A stretch of 64,000 bases of DNA from NCBI RefSeq assembly GCF_050586465.1, contig NZ_JBOCEG010000008.1, positions 62,001-126,000 of the forward strand, read 5' to 3'. Of the stretch, positions 39,817 to 48,870 are shown piece after piece. A program made the position numbers and the translations under genes. Each line of letters opens with the position of its first letter. Position 1 is the stretch's first letter. Source of the DNA: CAJXYS01 sp913063035 (GTDB lineage: Bacteria; Pseudomonadota; Alphaproteobacteria; Rhodobacterales; Rhodobacteraceae). The notes under the pieces are model-generated. The model saw only the letters and a list, made by a program, of their open reading frames with translations, did no database searches and had not been told where the DNA came from.

Positions 39817-41208
39817 ATGCGCTACATCTCGACCCGGGGCCGCGCCCCCGCCCTGAGTTTCGACGAGGCGATGCTGACCGGGCTCGCCCGCGACGGCGGG
39901 CTTTACGTGCCCGAGGATGTCCCCGCCCTGTCGCGCGACGACATCGCGGCGCTGGCCGGGCTCAGCTACGAAGAGGCGGCGTTCCGCGTGATGCGGCCTT
40001 TCGTCGGCGACGCCTTCACCGACGCGGAATTCGGCGACATCATCGCGCGCGCCTATGCCGGGTTCGGCCATGACGCGCGGGCGCCCATGGTGCAGCTCGG
40101 ACCCAATCACTTCCTGCTGGAGCTGTTCCACGGGCCGACGCTGGCGTTCAAGGATTTCGCCATGCAGCTCATCGGCCAGCTGTTCGAGGCCGAGCTGACC
40201 CGCCGGGGCGAGCGCGTGACCATCGTGGGGGCGACCAGTGGCGACACGGGGTCGGCCGCGATCGAGGCGTTCCGCGGGCTGGACGCGGTGGACGTTTTCA
40301 TCCTCTTTCCCGAGGGCCGCGTTTCCGACGTGCAGCGCCGGCAGATGACCACGCCGGTCGAGGCGAATGTTCACGCGCTTGCCGTCAAGGGCGATTTCGA
40401 CGACTGCCAGGCGGCGGTGAAGGACATGTTCGCGGATTTCCCTTTCCGCGACGAGGTGCGGCTCGCCGCGGTCAACTCGATCAACTGGGCGCGGGTCCTG
40501 GCCCAGGTGGTCTATTATTTCACTGCGGCCGTCAGCCTAGGCGCGCCCCAGCGCGGGGTCAGCTTCACCGTGCCCACGGGCAATTTCGGCGACGTTTTCG
40601 CCGGCTATATCGCGCGCCGCATGGGCTTGCCGATCGAGCGGCTCATCGTCGCGACGAACCGCAACGACATCCTGCACCGCTGCCTGGAGACGGGCGAATA
40701 TCGGACCGCGGGGGTCAGCCCCACGATCAGCCCGTCGATGGACATCCAGGTGAGTTCGAACTTCGAGCGCGCGCTGTTCGACGTCTATGACCGCGACGGA
40801 CGCGCCGTGGCGCAGCTGATGGACGAGCTGAAGGCCGCGGGCGGCTTCGCGGTCAGCCAGGGCGCGCTCGGGCGGCTGCGCGACATCTTCGGCTCCGGCC
40901 GCGCCTCCGAAGACGAGACCCGCGCCACCATCACCCGCGCGGCCAGCCGTATGGGCGAGACGCTCTGCCCGCACACCGCCGTCGGCGTGAAGGTGGCCGA
41001 GGAACAGGGCATCGGCGCCACGCCGATGGTCACGCTGGCCACGGCGCATCCGGCGAAGTTTCCCGATGCCGTCGAGGCGGCCACCGGCACCCGCCCGCCC
41101 TTGCCGGACCGGATGGCCGACCTGTTCGAACGCCCTGAAAGGGTGACAAGCGTGACCAAGGATTTACACTCCATCGAAGCGATCATCCGCGAGAGGATCC
41201 AGACTTGA
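39817..41208 (+). CDS. thrC: Threonine synthase
   Basis: The 463-residue PLP enzyme converts phosphohomoserine to threonine. MRYISTRG is the standard start, HGPTLAFKDFAMQ (near residue 106-118) holds the PLP-binding lysine, and GATSGDTGSAA (near 139) binds phosphate. It is the long form, as in enterobacteria and alphaproteobacteria. It follows surf1 by 20 bases and overlaps the M16 peptidase gene by four, so the group seems one transcript. No threonine leader peptide is seen. Confidence 0.96.
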   Translation: MRYISTRGRAPALSFDEAMLTGLARDGGLYVPEDVPALSRDDIAALAGLSYEEAAFRVMRPFVGDAFTDAEFGDIIARAYAGFGHDARAPMVQLGPNHFLLELFHGPTLAFKDFAMQLIGQLFEAELTRRGERVTIVGATSGDTGSAAIEAFRGLDAVDVFILFPEGRVSDVQRRQMTTPVEANVHALAVKGDFDDCQAAVKDMFADFPFRDEVRLAAVNSINWARVLAQVVYYFTAAVSLGAPQRGVSFTVPTGNFGDVFAGYIARRMGLPIERLIVATNRNDILHRCLETGEYRTAGVSPTISPSMDIQVSSNFERALFDVYDRDGRAVAQLMDELKAAGGFAVSQGALGRLRDIFGSGRASEDETRATITRAASRMGETLCPHTAVGVKVAEEQGIGATPMVTLATAHPAKFPDAVEAATGTRPPLPDRMADLFERPERVTSVTKDLHSIEAIIRERIQT

Positions 41209-42467
41209 CCGTACGCCACCACACGCTCTCCAACGGTTTCCGCGTCGTGACCGAGGACATGCCCGGACTGAAATCGGCCGCCCTGGGCATCTGGGTCGAC
41301 GTGGGCGGCCGCCACGAGCGGGTCGAGGAAAACGGCATCGCCCATTTCCTCGAGCACATGGCGTTCAAGGGCACGGCCAGCCGCTCGGCGCTGGACATCG
41401 CCGAGCAGATCGAGGACGTGGGCGGCTACATCAACGCCTACACCTCGCGCGAGATGACGGCCTATTACGCCCGGGTGCTCGAGGAAGACGTGCCGCTCGC
41501 GATGGAGCTGATCTCGGACATCCTGCTCAACCCGGTTTTCGACCCGCGCGAGATAGAGGTCGAGCGCGGCGTGATCCTGCAGGAGATCGGCCAGGTCAAC
41601 GACACGCCCGACGACGTGATCTTCGACTGGCTTCAGGAAGTCGCCTATCCCGAGCAGCCGCTCGGCCGCTCGATCCTCGGTCCCGCCGAGCGGGTGCGCG
41701 GGTTCTCGCGTGCCGACCTGGGCGGCTTCGTGGCCGAGCATTACGGTCCGGATCGGCTGATCCTCTCGGCCGCGGGCGCGGTGGACCATGACGTGATCGC
41801 CCGCACGGCCGAGCGGCTTTTCGGGCATCTCGCGCGCAAGTCGCCCGTCACGGCGGCGCCGGCCCGGTTCGAGGGCGGCGAGTGGCGGCGCGAGAAGGAT
41901 CTCGAACAGGCACACCTGACGCTCGCCTTCGAGACGCCCGGCTACCGCGACCCGGCCTTCTACACCGCGCAGATCTTCGCAACGGCCTTCGGCGGCGGCA
42001 TGTCCTCGCGGCTGTTCCAGGAGGCGCGCGAGCGGCGCGGGCTCTGTTACACGATCTTCTCGCAGGCGGGCGCCTACGACGACAGCGGCATGATGACCAT
42101 CTATGCCGGAACCAGCGGCGAGGCGCTCCACGACCTGGCGGAGCTGTCCATGGACGAGCTCAGGCGCGCCGCCGACGACATGACCGAGATCGAGGTCGAG
42201 CGCGCCCGCGCCCAGCTCAAGGCGGGCCTGCTGATGGGGCTCGAAAGCCCGGCCGCCCGTTGCGAGCGGCTGGCCAAGCTGACCTCGATCTGGGACCGCG
42301 TGCCGCCCATAGAAGAGACCGTCGCCAAGATCGACGCGGTCACCCCCGCCGGTGTGCGGGACTTCGCGGCCGGGGTCTGCGGATCGGGCAAGGCGGCGAT
42401 GGCGCTCTATGGCCCGGTCGGGGGCGCGCCGCGTCTGCCGGATCTGACGGGGCGTCTGGCGGCCTGA
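41205..42467 (+). CDS. M16 family (pitrilysin-type) peptidase
   Basis: The 420-residue protein is a single-chain M16B peptidase resembling mitochondrial processing peptidase beta. The inverted zinc motif HFLEH is at residues 46-50, with the third ligand in ERGVILQEI about 76 residues on. It starts at TTG 41205 overlapping the thrC stop. Two homologous domains (1-215 and 220-420) can be seen. No signal peptide, so cytosolic. The natural substrate is not known. Confidence 0.9.
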   Translation: MTVRHHTLSNGFRVVTEDMPGLKSAALGIWVDVGGRHERVEENGIAHFLEHMAFKGTASRSALDIAEQIEDVGGYINAYTSREMTAYYARVLEEDVPLAMELISDILLNPVFDPREIEVERGVILQEIGQVNDTPDDVIFDWLQEVAYPEQPLGRSILGPAERVRGFSRADLGGFVAEHYGPDRLILSAAGAVDHDVIARTAERLFGHLARKSPVTAAPARFEGGEWRREKDLEQAHLTLAFETPGYRDPAFYTAQIFATAFGGGMSSRLFQEARERRGLCYTIFSQAGAYDDSGMMTIYAGTSGEALHDLAELSMDELRRAADDMTEIEVERARAQLKAGLLMGLESPAARCERLAKLTSIWDRVPPIEETVAKIDAVTPAGVRDFAAGVCGSGKAAMALYGPVGGAPRLPDLTGRLAA

Positions 42468-43051
42468 TGTTCCTGCGCCGGGCGAAGGTTACCGTCGAGA
42501 CGGAGCGGATGACGCTGCGGCTGCCGATGCATCGCGACCACGCCCAATGGGCGACCCTGCGCCGCGAGAGCACCGATTTCCTGAAGCCGTGGGAACCCAC
42601 CTGGTCGGGCGATCACTTCACCCGCAAGGCCTTTGCCAACCGGGTCTTCTGGGCGCATCGCTCGTCGGCCCAGGGCGCGGCGCTGCCGCTTTTCCTGATC
42701 CGCCGCAGCGACCAGCGGCTCGTGGGGGCGCTGACGCTCGACAATATCCGGCGCGGCCCGGCCCAGTCCGGCACGCTTGGCTACTGGATCGGCGAACGCT
42801 ACGCGCGCCAGGGCTATATGCGCGAGGCGATCGAGGCCGTCGTCCACCATGCCTTCACAGTCCTCGATCTCAGCCGGATCGAGGCCGCCTGCCTGCCGGA
42901 AAACCTGGCCTCGCGCGGCGTGCTCGAGAAATCCGGGTTCAAATACGAGGGTGTTGCGCAAAGCTACCTGCAGATCAACGGACGCTGGCGCAACCACGTG
43001 CTGTACGCCAACCTGCGCGGCGACCGCCGGGGCAAGGCGCCGCTGCACTGA
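42467..43051 (+). CDS. GNAT acetyltransferase, RimJ/RimL type
   Basis: The 194-residue acetyltransferase has the RimJ-like layout: TERMTLRLP near the start, LGYWIGERYARQGYMREAIEAV (acetyl-CoA binding, near 108-128) and ENLASRGVLEKSGFKYEG (near 146-163). Members acetylate N-termini of ribosomal proteins or other amino groups; the target here cannot be read. ATG overlaps the last base of the M16 gene stop, so expression is coupled. Confidence 0.88.
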   Translation: MFLRRAKVTVETERMTLRLPMHRDHAQWATLRRESTDFLKPWEPTWSGDHFTRKAFANRVFWAHRSSAQGAALPLFLIRRSDQRLVGALTLDNIRRGPAQSGTLGYWIGERYARQGYMREAIEAVVHHAFTVLDLSRIEAACLPENLASRGVLEKSGFKYEGVAQSYLQINGRWRNHVLYANLRGDRRGKAPLH

Positions 43052-43114
43052 TCGCCGACAGGTGACTCGGGCGCCGGTTGCACTAAACTCCTTCTCAACA
43101 GGGGGAGTCGCACC

Positions 43115-43930
43115 ATGATCCGTCATCTTCTCGCCGCCTGTCTGGCGGTTCTCGTCGCCCAACCCGCCGCAGCGCAGCTTCGTCAGAGCCACTGCATCGC
43201 GCTGGCCGACGCCACGCCGGGAATCCAGTACCTGCACAAGGCATCCTTCGGGGCGCCGCTCGAGGATTTCGCGGTGCGCCTGAACTACGTCGCGCACGCC
43301 ACCTTCGTCCTTGAAACGCCGGAAGGGGCGACCGCGGCGACGGATTACACCGGCTTTCTCGGCTCTGCGGATTTCGTGCCGGACGTGGTGACGATGAACA
43401 TCGCCCACTCGACCCACTGGACGCCCAACCCCGATCCGCGCATCCCGCATGTGCTGCGGGGCTGGGACGTCGCCGGGGCGGCGCGCGACCATTACCTGAC
43501 GGTGGCCGACATGCTGGTGCGCAACGTTCCCACGGATATCCGCGGCGGCATGGACGGCCGGCGCGAGGACGGCAACTCGATCTTCATTTTCGAGGTGGGC
43601 GGGCTCTGCATCGGGCATCTCGGCCATCTGCACCACGAGCCCTCGGAAGATCAGTATGCCGCCATCGGCCGGCTCGACGTGGTGATGGCGCCGGTGGATG
43701 GCGGCTTTACCCTGCCGCAGGAGACGCTGGTGCGGATGCTGACGCGGATGCGCTCTTCGCTGGTAATCCCGATGCATTGGTTCGGCGGCCATACGCTGGA
43801 CCGCTTCCTGACCCGCATGGAAGCGGATTTCGCGATCGAGCGGACCGGGGACAGTTTCACGGAGGTGTCCCTGCGGACGCTGCCGGACCGCCCGACCGTG
43901 CGCGTGCTGCGCCCGCGCTACCTGGAGTGA
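43115..43930 (+). CDS. Secreted UlaG-like MBL-fold protein with altered metal motif
   Basis: The 271-residue protein has a signal peptide (1-21, ending AAAQ). The body resembles metallo-beta-lactamase fold hydrolases of the UlaG type: VAHATFVLETPEG near 62, IAHSTHWTPNP where HxHxDH would be, and IGHLGHLHHEPS and PMHWFGGHT later. The first motif is HSTHWT, lacking the Asp-His pair, but several other histidines could bind metal. It acts in the periplasm on an unknown substrate. It precedes the FAD dehydrogenase gene by 55 bases. Confidence 0.8.
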   Translation: MIRHLLAACLAVLVAQPAAAQLRQSHCIALADATPGIQYLHKASFGAPLEDFAVRLNYVAHATFVLETPEGATAATDYTGFLGSADFVPDVVTMNIAHSTHWTPNPDPRIPHVLRGWDVAGAARDHYLTVADMLVRNVPTDIRGGMDGRREDGNSIFIFEVGGLCIGHLGHLHHEPSEDQYAAIGRLDVVMAPVDGGFTLPQETLVRMLTRMRSSLVIPMHWFGGHTLDRFLTRMEADFAIERTGDSFTEVSLRTLPDRPTVRVLRPRYLE

Positions 43931-43985
43931 CCTTGCCTCTGCCGCGCGGGCATGCATGATCCGCGGCCAGGCAAAGGAGCAGAAC

Positions 43986-45407
43986 ATGCCACTCGATCCC
44001 GTGACCGACCCGTTCCGGCAGGCGCTGGCCGCGGCGCTGCCGCCCGCTGCCTTGCGCGCATTCGAGGCCCGTTACCGCGAGGAGCCCCGTGGCCGCTTCG
44101 CGGCGCGGGACGCCTTGCTGGTCGCGCCCGGATCCACCGAGGAGGTCGCGACCGTCATTCGCCACTGCCGCGCGGCGGGGGTCGGCGTCGTGCCCTACGG
44201 GGGCGGCACCGGGCTGGTCGGGGGGCAGATCCTCTCGGATGGTCCCGCACCCGTGGTGCTGTCGCTGGAGCGCATGACCGCGATCCGCGAGGTGCTGCCC
44301 GGAGAGAATGTCCTGGTGGCCGAGGCCGGCGCGATCCTGCAATCCGTGCAGGAGGCGGCGGCCAGCGTAGACAGGCTGTTCCCGCTCTCGCTCGCCTCCG
44401 AGGGGTCGGCGCGAATCGGCGGCTTGCTGGCAACGAACGCCGGCGGCGTGAACACGCTGCGCTTCGGCAATGCGCGCGCGCTGGTCCTGGGGCTCGAGGC
44501 GGTGCTGCCGGACGGGACGATCTGGCACGGGCTGACGCGGCTTCGGAAGAACAACATGGGCTATGATCTGCGCGACCTGCTGATCGGGGCCGAGGGCACG
44601 CTCGGCGTCATCACGGCGGCAAGCCTGCGGCTCTATCCGCGTCCCGTATCGGAAACCGCGGCCTTCCTGGCCGTGCCGGACCCCGCGGCGGCGCTGGAGC
44701 TGCTGAACCTGGCCGAGGCGCGGCTGGGCGCGGCGGTCACGGCCTTCGAACTGATCCACCGGCAGGGCTTCGACTTCCTGGCCGAGACCATGCCCGAGGT
44801 CCGGCTGCCTTTCGACGAGATCCCGGAATGGTCGGTGCTGATCGATCTCGGCGCGCCGGCCGGCATGGATCTCGACACAGCGCTGGAAGGCTTCGTCGAG
44901 GCCGGGAGCACGGCGGGGCTGATCCGCGACGGGCTGCTCGCCCAGTCCGAGCAGCAGCGCCACGCCTTCTGGACGGTTCGTGAAACCATCCCCGAGGCCA
45001 ATCGCCGGATCGGCTCGATCTCGTCGCATGACATTTCGGTGCCGCTCGGCGCGATCCCCGAGTTCATCGCCCGGGGTGGACGCGACCTGGCGAAGATCGG
45101 TGATTTCCGCATCAACTGCTTCGGCCATGTGGGGGACGGGAACCTGCACTACAACGTCTTCCCGCAAGCCGGGAAGACGCGGGCCGACCACGAGGCCGAC
45201 CGCCCGCGGATCAAGCAAGCCGTGCACGATCTTGCCCATGCCCTGGGGGGCTCTGTCTCGGCCGAGCATGGCGTGGGGCGGCTGAAGGTGGATGACCTGG
45301 AGAAATACGGCGACCCGGCCAAGCTGGCCGCGATGCGCGCGATCAAGGCCGCTCTCGACCCCGCCGGCATCATGAACCCGGGCGCCGTCCTGCGCGCCGG
45401 CGCCTGA
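43986..45407 (+). CDS. FAD-binding D-2-hydroxyacid dehydrogenase (D-LDH/GlcD/D2HGDH type)
   Basis: The 473-residue flavoenzyme of the vanillyl-alcohol oxidase fold has the FAD-binding PYGGGTGLVGGQ (near residue 72), GEGTLGVIT-like GAEGTLGVITA (near 203) and the metal-related GHVGDGNLHYNVF near the C-terminus. It oxidises a D-2-hydroxyacid such as D-lactate, D-2-hydroxyglutarate or glycolate and feeds electrons to the respiratory chain. The substrate is not fixed by motifs; the ending is closest in pattern to D-2-hydroxyglutarate dehydrogenases. A terminator follows after 7 bases. Confidence 0.88.
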   Translation: MPLDPVTDPFRQALAAALPPAALRAFEARYREEPRGRFAARDALLVAPGSTEEVATVIRHCRAAGVGVVPYGGGTGLVGGQILSDGPAPVVLSLERMTAIREVLPGENVLVAEAGAILQSVQEAAASVDRLFPLSLASEGSARIGGLLATNAGGVNTLRFGNARALVLGLEAVLPDGTIWHGLTRLRKNNMGYDLRDLLIGAEGTLGVITAASLRLYPRPVSETAAFLAVPDPAAALELLNLAEARLGAAVTAFELIHRQGFDFLAETMPEVRLPFDEIPEWSVLIDLGAPAGMDLDTALEGFVEAGSTAGLIRDGLLAQSEQQRHAFWTVRETIPEANRRIGSISSHDISVPLGAIPEFIARGGRDLAKIGDFRINCFGHVGDGNLHYNVFPQAGKTRADHEADRPRIKQAVHDLAHALGGSVSAEHGVGRLKVDDLEKYGDPAKLAAMRAIKAALDPAGIMNPGAVLRAGA

Positions 45408-45414
45408 AGTGAAA

Positions 45415-45436
45415 CGCCCCGCCGGGTGGCGGGGCG
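45415..45436 (+). terminator. Hairpin after the D-2-hydroxyacid dehydrogenase gene
   Basis: CGCCCCGCC pairs with GGCGGGGCG around GGGT, a perfect 9-bp stem 7 bases after the stop. CTTCGTCTCTT follows, a moderately T-rich run. A probable terminator. Confidence 0.6.
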
Positions 45437-45541
45437 CTTCGTCTCTTGGTGTGGTGTGCAAGCAGCGCCGGCCTTTTGGGGTTCGGGCCAGCACCCCCGG
45501 TTCTAAAGCCCAAGGCTTACCGAAACGTTACCCGGTTCCGC

Positions 45542-46081
45542 TCAGTCGCCCTCGAAGGCGCAGAGCGTGTGCACGTTCATGCCGAGATCGAGCAGGCGCC
45601 TGTGTCCGCCGAGCGCCGGCAAATCGATGATGAAGGCGCAGCCGACCACCTCGCTGCCCAGCCGCTCGATCAGCTTGATCCCGGCCTCGGCGGTGCCGCC
45701 CGTGGCCAGGAGGTCGTCGACCAGCAGCACCCGCTCTCCGGGCTGGAGCGCATCGTCATGCACCTCCATCACGGCCTCGCCGTATTCGAGCTGATACTCC
45801 TCGGCGATGGTGGGGCCGGGCAGCTTGCCCTTTTTGCGCACCGGCACGAAGCCCACCGAAAGCTGGTGCGCGATCGCCCCGCCAAGGATGAAGCCGCGTG
45901 CCTCGAGCCCCACGACCTTGTCGATCCGCTCGCCCACGAAAGGGCTGAGCAGCTGGTCCACCGCCATCCGGAAGCCCCGCGCATCGGCGAAGAGCGTGGT
46001 GACATCCCGGAACATGATCCCCTCATGCGGGAAATCGGCGATGGTGCGGATGTAGTCCCTGACGTCGCTAGACCTGTTCAC
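45542..46081 (-). CDS. apt: Adenine phosphoribosyltransferase
   Basis: The 179-residue enzyme salvages adenine to AMP with [18 protein letters not shown] near residue 19 and the PRPP loop [16 protein letters not shown] near 120-135 are intact. It follows mtnP by 30 bases on the minus strand. MtnP releases adenine, which Apt can salvage, so the pair forms an adenine-recovery unit; this is an established link between the pathways. Confidence 0.96.
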   Translation of the reverse strand: MNRSSDVRDYIRTIADFPHEGIMFRDVTTLFADARGFRMAVDQLLSPFVGERIDKVVGLEARGFILGGAIAHQLSVGFVPVRKKGKLPGPTIAEEYQLEYGEAVMEVHDDALQPGERVLLVDDLLATGGTAEAGIKLIERLGSEVVGCAFIIDLPALGGHRRLLDLGMNVHTLCAFEGD

Positions 46082-46111
46082 CTGCGTCTTCCTTCCTTGT
46101 CTCTCGCCCGG

Positions 46112-46981
46112 TCAGAGCACCCGGCCCGCCACCGCGTCGAGCCTGGCGACCAGCGCCGGGTCGCGTTTCTCGGGCGCGGTCAGGATGGCGTTGTCGAGCG
46201 CGTGTTCGCAGCCATGGGGGCAGGCGGCCTCGCGCCCGCCGAGGAGCCGGGGCAGGTGGCCGACGAGTTGGCGGCCCTTCTCGGCATTGCCGGTCAGGGT
46301 GGCCACGATCTGGCTGATGTCGACTTCGCCGTGATGGGGATGCCAGCTGTCATAGTCGGTGATCATGGCGACGGAGGCGTAGCAGAGCTCTGCTTCGCGG
46401 GCGAGCTTGGCCTCGGGCATGTTCGTCATGCCGATCACGTCGCAGCCCCAGACCTCGCGGTAGAGCCGGCTTTCGGCCAGGCTCGAGAATTGCGGACCCT
46501 CCATGGCCAGGTAGGTGCCGCCCATGTGCACGCGGATGCCCGCGGCCGTGGCCGCCTCGAGGCAGGCGGCCGCAAGCCGCCCGCAGACCGGGTGCGCCAC
46601 CGAGACATGGCCGACGCAACCTTCGCCGAAAAAGCTCTTCTCGCGGGCGAAGGTGCGGTCGATGAACTGGTCGACGACCACGAAATCGCCCGGTTCGAGA
46701 TCCTCGCGGAAGGATCCGCAGGCCGAGAGCGACACCAGGTCGGTCACGCCCAGCCGCTTCAGCGCATCGATATTGGCGCGGTAGGGCACCGAGGAGGGCG
46801 AATGGACATGACCGCGGCCGTGGCGCGGCAGGAAGGCCATCGCCACGCCGTCGAGACGCCCGGTCAGGATGTCGTCCGAAGGATCGCCCCAGGGTGTCTC
46901 GACCCTGGTCCATGCTGGCTCCTCGAGCCCCGCGACATCGTAGAGTCCACTGCCGCCGATCACGCCGATCATCCGGGTCAT
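46112..46981 (-). CDS. mtnP: S-methyl-5'-thioadenosine phosphorylase
   Basis: The 289-residue enzyme cleaves methylthioadenosine to adenine and methylthioribose-1-phosphate in the methionine salvage pathway. GVIGGSGLYDVAGL opens the sequence, PRHGRGH-type FLPRHGRGHVHSP is near residue 53, and NMPEAKLAREAELCYAS near 186. ATG 46981 has GGAG 6 bases before it; an in-frame ATG four codons up lacks an RBS. It is in an operon with apt. Confidence 0.94.
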   Translation of the reverse strand: MTRMIGVIGGSGLYDVAGLEEPAWTRVETPWGDPSDDILTGRLDGVAMAFLPRHGRGHVHSPSSVPYRANIDALKRLGVTDLVSLSACGSFREDLEPGDFVVVDQFIDRTFAREKSFFGEGCVGHVSVAHPVCGRLAAACLEAATAAGIRVHMGGTYLAMEGPQFSSLAESRLYREVWGCDVIGMTNMPEAKLAREAELCYASVAMITDYDSWHPHHGEVDISQIVATLTGNAEKGRQLVGHLPRLLGGREAACPHGCEHALDNAILTAPEKRDPALVARLDAVAGRVL

Positions 46982-47045
46982 GCCGTGCTCCATCTCGCTG
47001 TTTTTCCCGATCCTAGGCGCTCTGACGCGCCGGCGGAAGGGCGGG

Positions 47046-47651
47046 TCACTCTCCGGGCCGCTTCAGGCTGAAGACATCCCGGATCACCGCGTAGTCCCTG
47101 TAGCCCATCCGGGCCAGCGGACGGTAGCGGGTGACATCGAAAATCCCCTCCACGAGGCAGTCGTCGCGCAGGTGCACGCCCGTCACCTCGCCGAAGACGA
47201 CGAAGTTCGCGGCCCCCTCCAGCCGGACGACCTGGGTCAGCTTGCATTCGAGGTTTGCCGGGGCATCGGCGACGCGCGAACACGCGATGGTGTCGCAGGC
47301 GACACGCGGAATGCCGGCCAGGTCGAACTCGTCGGTATCCTTCTCGTAGGGGCCGGAGGTGGCGTTCATCGCGTCGCGCGCAGCCTCCTCGACCACGTTG
47401 ACGCAGAAGACGCCCGTCTCCTCGATATTGGCCAGGCTGTCCTTGCCGCGGGGGCGGTCGGGCTTCGCGCCCGTGGTGGCGAACATCACCTGCGGCGGGG
47501 TGTAGGCCACCCCGTTGAAGAAGGAATACGGCGCCAGGTTCTCGGACCCGTCCGCGCCGCGGGTAGAGATCCAGCCGATGGGCCGTGGCGTGATGATCGC
47601 GTTGAAGGGATTGTGGGGCAGCCCGTGGCCGTCCTCGGGGCGGTAGAACAT
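47046..47651 (-). CDS. Flavin reductase family protein
   Basis: The 201-residue protein has the FMN-binding split-barrel of flavin reductases: PFNAIITPRPIGWIST near residue 18-33, and NLAPYSFFNGV (near 43) contacts FMN. Such proteins reduce FMN or form part of two-component monooxygenases, but no partner gene is adjacent. ATG 47651 is preceded by GGAAGAGGAG. It is divergent from the acetyltransferase gene over 74 bases. Confidence 0.88.
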   Translation of the reverse strand: MFYRPEDGHGLPHNPFNAIITPRPIGWISTRGADGSENLAPYSFFNGVAYTPPQVMFATTGAKPDRPRGKDSLANIEETGVFCVNVVEEAARDAMNATSGPYEKDTDEFDLAGIPRVACDTIACSRVADAPANLECKLTQVVRLEGAANFVVFGEVTGVHLRDDCLVEGIFDVTRYRPLARMGYRDYAVIRDVFSLKRPGE

Positions 47652-47725
47652 GCGATCTCCTCTTCCGGTTTGCCAAAGACCTAGCCGGGTGCTAGGGGCC
47701 TTTCCAGTCGAAAACGGAGGCAGGC

Positions 47726-48229
47726 GTGGCGTTCCGGCTGGAGCCAGAGGGCCCTGAGGACTGGTGGGAGGTCGAGGCGCTCTTCGATCTGAGCTTCGCG
47801 CCGGGGCGCGAGGCGCTGTCGTCCTATCGGCTGCGCGAGGGCGTGGACAGGGTCGCGCCGCTCTGCCTGGTCGCGCGGGATGAATACGGGGCGGTCGCCG
47901 GTGCGATCCGCTTCTGGCCGGTTCTGGTCGGCGCGGCCGGCGCACCCGCCTTGCTGCTCGGCCCGGTGGCGGTCCACCCGACGCGCCAGGGCGAGGGCAT
48001 CGGCGCGCTGCTGATCCGCGAGAGCCTTGGCAAGGCGCGGGCCCTCGGCTGGCGCCGCGTGATCCTTGTCGGCGACGCGCCATATTACCGGCGTTTCGGC
48101 TTCGCGCCCGCGCATGGGCTGCAGATGCCGCCGCCGACCAACCCGGACCGCGTGCTGGCGCTGGAACTGGTGCCCGGCGCGATGTCGGGCGTGCATGGCA
48201 AGGTGCGCCGTGCGGACACGGAAACGTGA
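47726..48229 (+). CDS. GNAT acetyltransferase (YhbS-like)
   Basis: The 167-residue acetyltransferase shows the GNAT core: VAGAIRFWPVLVG, then LGPVAVHPTRQGEGIGALLIRESL (acetyl-CoA loop, near 81-104) and VILVGDAPYYRRFGF (near 112-126), the YhbS-type signature. Target is unknown. The start is GTG 47726 with GGAGG 5 bases before it. It may be the only gene in its transcript. Confidence 0.86.
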   Translation: MAFRLEPEGPEDWWEVEALFDLSFAPGREALSSYRLREGVDRVAPLCLVARDEYGAVAGAIRFWPVLVGAAGAPALLLGPVAVHPTRQGEGIGALLIRESLGKARALGWRRVILVGDAPYYRRFGFAPAHGLQMPPPTNPDRVLALELVPGAMSGVHGKVRRADTET

Positions 48230-48313
48230 CCGGCAGAGGCCCATAACCTACCGGAATAATTGGCTTTCTTCTGGAACTTCGGCGGCTGCCACCCGTTGCC
48301 GGGATACAAGTGA

Positions 48314-48336
48314 CGCGGCCATGAAGACTGGCCGCG
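48314..48336 (+). other. Hairpin in the leader of the secreted protein gene
   Basis: CGCGGCCA (48314-48321) pairs with TGGCCGCG (48329-48336) around a 7-base loop, an 8-bp perfect stem ending 4 bases before the Shine-Dalgarno AGGAGAG (48341). It could protect the mRNA end or modulate translation. Confidence 0.45.
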
Positions 48337-48354
48337 GGAAAGGAGAGAGTGACC

Positions 48355-48816
48355 ATGAAACGCATTCTGACCACCACCGCACTGATCGCAGGCGCGTTCG
48401 GCGCCCCGACCGCGATGGCGTCTTCCGACGACATGATGCGCACGCAGGTGCTCGACCGTCTCGAGATCTACGCCGTCGAGGTGAACGAGGCTGCGCTGAC
48501 CGAGGAACAGGTCGACGAACTCTACGCCGTCATCTCGAGCGGCGGCATGCCGGGCGAGCAGCTGGCCAAGATCGAAGCCGTGCTGGTCGATACCCCGGCG
48601 CATGTCGAGACCGAAGGGTTCGACATCACCGTCGACGCGATGCCCGTGAGACAACAGGAGGACTACGTCGCGCGGGGCCTCGAGGTCCTGGCGCTGTCCG
48701 ACCACTACTCGGCCGAGAACATGGACGTTCAGGAACTCGATCGCGCCTATGCGATCCTGAACGGCCCCGACAGCGCGGCCGAGAAACGCGCGCTGATCAA
48801 GTCGATGTTCAACTAG
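48355..48816 (+). CDS. Secreted protein of unknown function
   Basis: The 153-residue product has a signal peptide (1-25, MKRILTTTALIAGAFG with an AMA-SS cleavage site) and a mature part rich in acidic and helical segments (VEVNEAALTEEQVDELYAVI). I do not recognise the family. A perfect hairpin and a strong RBS precede it, suggesting high or regulated expression. It stands alone: convergent with ptsP, with a bidirectional terminator after it. A periplasmic location is likely. Confidence 0.75.
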   Translation: MKRILTTTALIAGAFGAPTAMASSDDMMRTQVLDRLEIYAVEVNEAALTEEQVDELYAVISSGGMPGEQLAKIEAVLVDTPAHVETEGFDITVDAMPVRQQEDYVARGLEVLALSDHYSAENMDVQELDRAYAILNGPDSAAEKRALIKSMFN

Positions 48817-48844
48817 GGTCCGAAGATACTCGGCAGCGATCAAG

Positions 48845-48867
48845 GGGCCGTCCCGACGGGGCGGCCC
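48845..48867. terminator. Bidirectional terminator hairpin between the secreted protein gene and ptsP
   Basis: GGGCCG T CCC pairs with GGG G CGGCCC around GAC, a long GC stem between two convergent genes. No strong T-tract is present on either side, so it may need Rho, but the position suits termination of both. Confidence 0.5.
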
Positions 48868-48870
48868 TCG

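Noticed and set aside
43977..43990. Frameshift between the MBL gene and the FAD dehydrogenase gene
   Set aside because: Each has its own start and complete domain; they are simply neighbours.
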